Positions 5,593 through 5,999 of a stretch of 5,999 bases of DNA are shown piece by piece. The DNA is from CAYLPT01 sp964385645 (GTDB lineage Bacteria > Armatimonadota > Hebobacteria > Hebobacterales > Hebobacteraceae), in contig CAYLPT010000193.1 in NCBI GenBank assembly GCA_964385645.1, positions 1 to 5,999 on the forward strand. The letters are read 5' to 3'. The number at the start of each line of letters is the position of its first letter. Position 1 is the stretch's first letter. Below the pieces are notes generated by a model, which was not told the origin of the DNA, ran no database searches, and worked only from the letters and a program-made list of their open reading frames with translations. The position numbers and the translations under genes are program-made.

Positions 5593-5999
5593 GCCTCCTC
5601 GTGCAGGCTCAGCCTCACCCGGTCGTCTCCTCGCGCCAGCACCGCGTGGTTCGCCCCGATCTGCATCACCGTGTACCCCGCCGCCCGCTGCCCCACCTTC
5701 ACGTAGTAGCTCCGCTCGCCGCGACGCACCACCGCCAGCGGCTCCGCGCCCTGCACAATCCCCACCAGTCGCAGCGGCTCACCCCGGGTCGTCGGCGCTT
5801 CCGCCGCCTCTCGCTGCCGAGCCGACCGGAACGGGTCCCTGGTGCTCTCGGCCTCCGCCTCCGGCGCCGCGGGCGTCTCCGGCTCGACCTCCTCGGCGAC
5901 CTCCGGCGGCGGCGCGCTCTCCGCCGTCCTTGGCAGCGACCGGACGCCCACGAACAGCGCCACCGCGATCGCCAGCACCGCCACCGCCAACGCCAGGAA
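5577..5999 (-). CDS. Membrane-anchored PilP/GspC-like pilus or secretion protein, 5' end outside window
   Basis: The last 140 residues are visible. They begin inside a hydrophobic segment (visible 1-19, FLALAVAVLAIAVALFVGV), followed by a Pro/Glu/Ala-rich linker (about 22-54), the motif RDPF (54-57), and a small beta-rich domain (about 74-132) with LRLVGIVQG, PLAVVRRG, YYVKVGQRAAGY and VRLSL. A single anchor, a flexible linker, DPF and a compact domain with a KVGQ-type turn are typical of type IV pilus PilP and the homology region of GspC, which link the inner-membrane platform to the secretin. Assignment is by architecture, not strong identity. The TTG at 5990-5988 could be read as a start, but it lies within the hydrophobic segment and the frame runs on past the window edge. 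The stop is TAG at 5579-5577. Confidence 0.62.
   Translation of the reverse strand, partial: FLALAVAVLAIAVALFVGVRSLPRTAESAPPPEVAEEVEPETPAAPEAEAESTRDPFRSARQREAAEAPTTRGEPLRLVGIVQGAEPLAVVRRGERSYYVKVGQRAAGYTVMQIGANHAVLARGDDRVRLSLHEEAGESE

Noticed and set aside
5577..5990. Taking TTG at 5990 as the true start of the PilP/GspC-like gene.
   Set aside because: It sits within a hydrophobic stretch that continues in frame to the window edge, and no upstream sequence is available to show a ribosome binding site.

Overview
This is a GC-rich (roughly 70% by eye), gene-dense bacterial chromosome segment. Every gene I can support lies on the minus strand, so transcription runs from high to low coordinates. 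Coding overlaps are short (4 or 11 bp), several starts are GTG, and the only AT-rich islands are two promoter cores. The gene set (ffh, AcuC-type deacetylase, non-HemE uroporphyrinogen-decarboxylase-like protein, HAD, Nudix, DUF3467, PilP/GspC-like pilus or secretion protein) suggests a free-living, deep-branching, high-GC bacterium. Armatimonadota would fit because URO-D-like paralogs are common there, but the window has no decisive phylogenetic marker, so this is a guess. I see no mobile elements, RNA genes, CRISPR arrays or signs of recent transfer.

Layout, in the direction of transcription. Block A (5999 to 3382): the tail of a membrane-anchored PilP/GspC-like protein entering from outside the window, then a DUF3467 protein, a small two-CxxC zinc-ribbon protein, a membrane-anchored single-PDZ protein, and an AcuC-like zinc deacetylase. 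Gaps are 41, 26, -4 and 8 bp and I see no internal promoter, so this is probably the distal part of a longer operon. Block B (3357 to 953): a good sigma70-type promoter (TTGACC, 17 bp, TATACT), then a HAD hydrolase, a URO-D-superfamily protein and a Nudix hydrolase joined by 4-bp and 11-bp overlaps. Block C (934 to 1): a second good promoter (TTGACA, 18 bp, TATACT) in front of ffh, the SRP GTPase gene, which is cut by the window edge after its G domain.

Functionally, Block C is housekeeping (co-translational membrane targeting). Block B looks like a small metabolic or house-cleaning operon of three enzymes with unknown physiological substrates. Block A couples the end of a probable type IV pilus or type II secretion cluster to small proteins of unknown function and a lysine-deacetylase-type enzyme. 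I did not find a clearly new system. The most useful observations are the two matching promoters that define the transcription units, the URO-D paralog lacking the HemE signature, and the uncharacterised small-gene set between the pilus gene and acuC.
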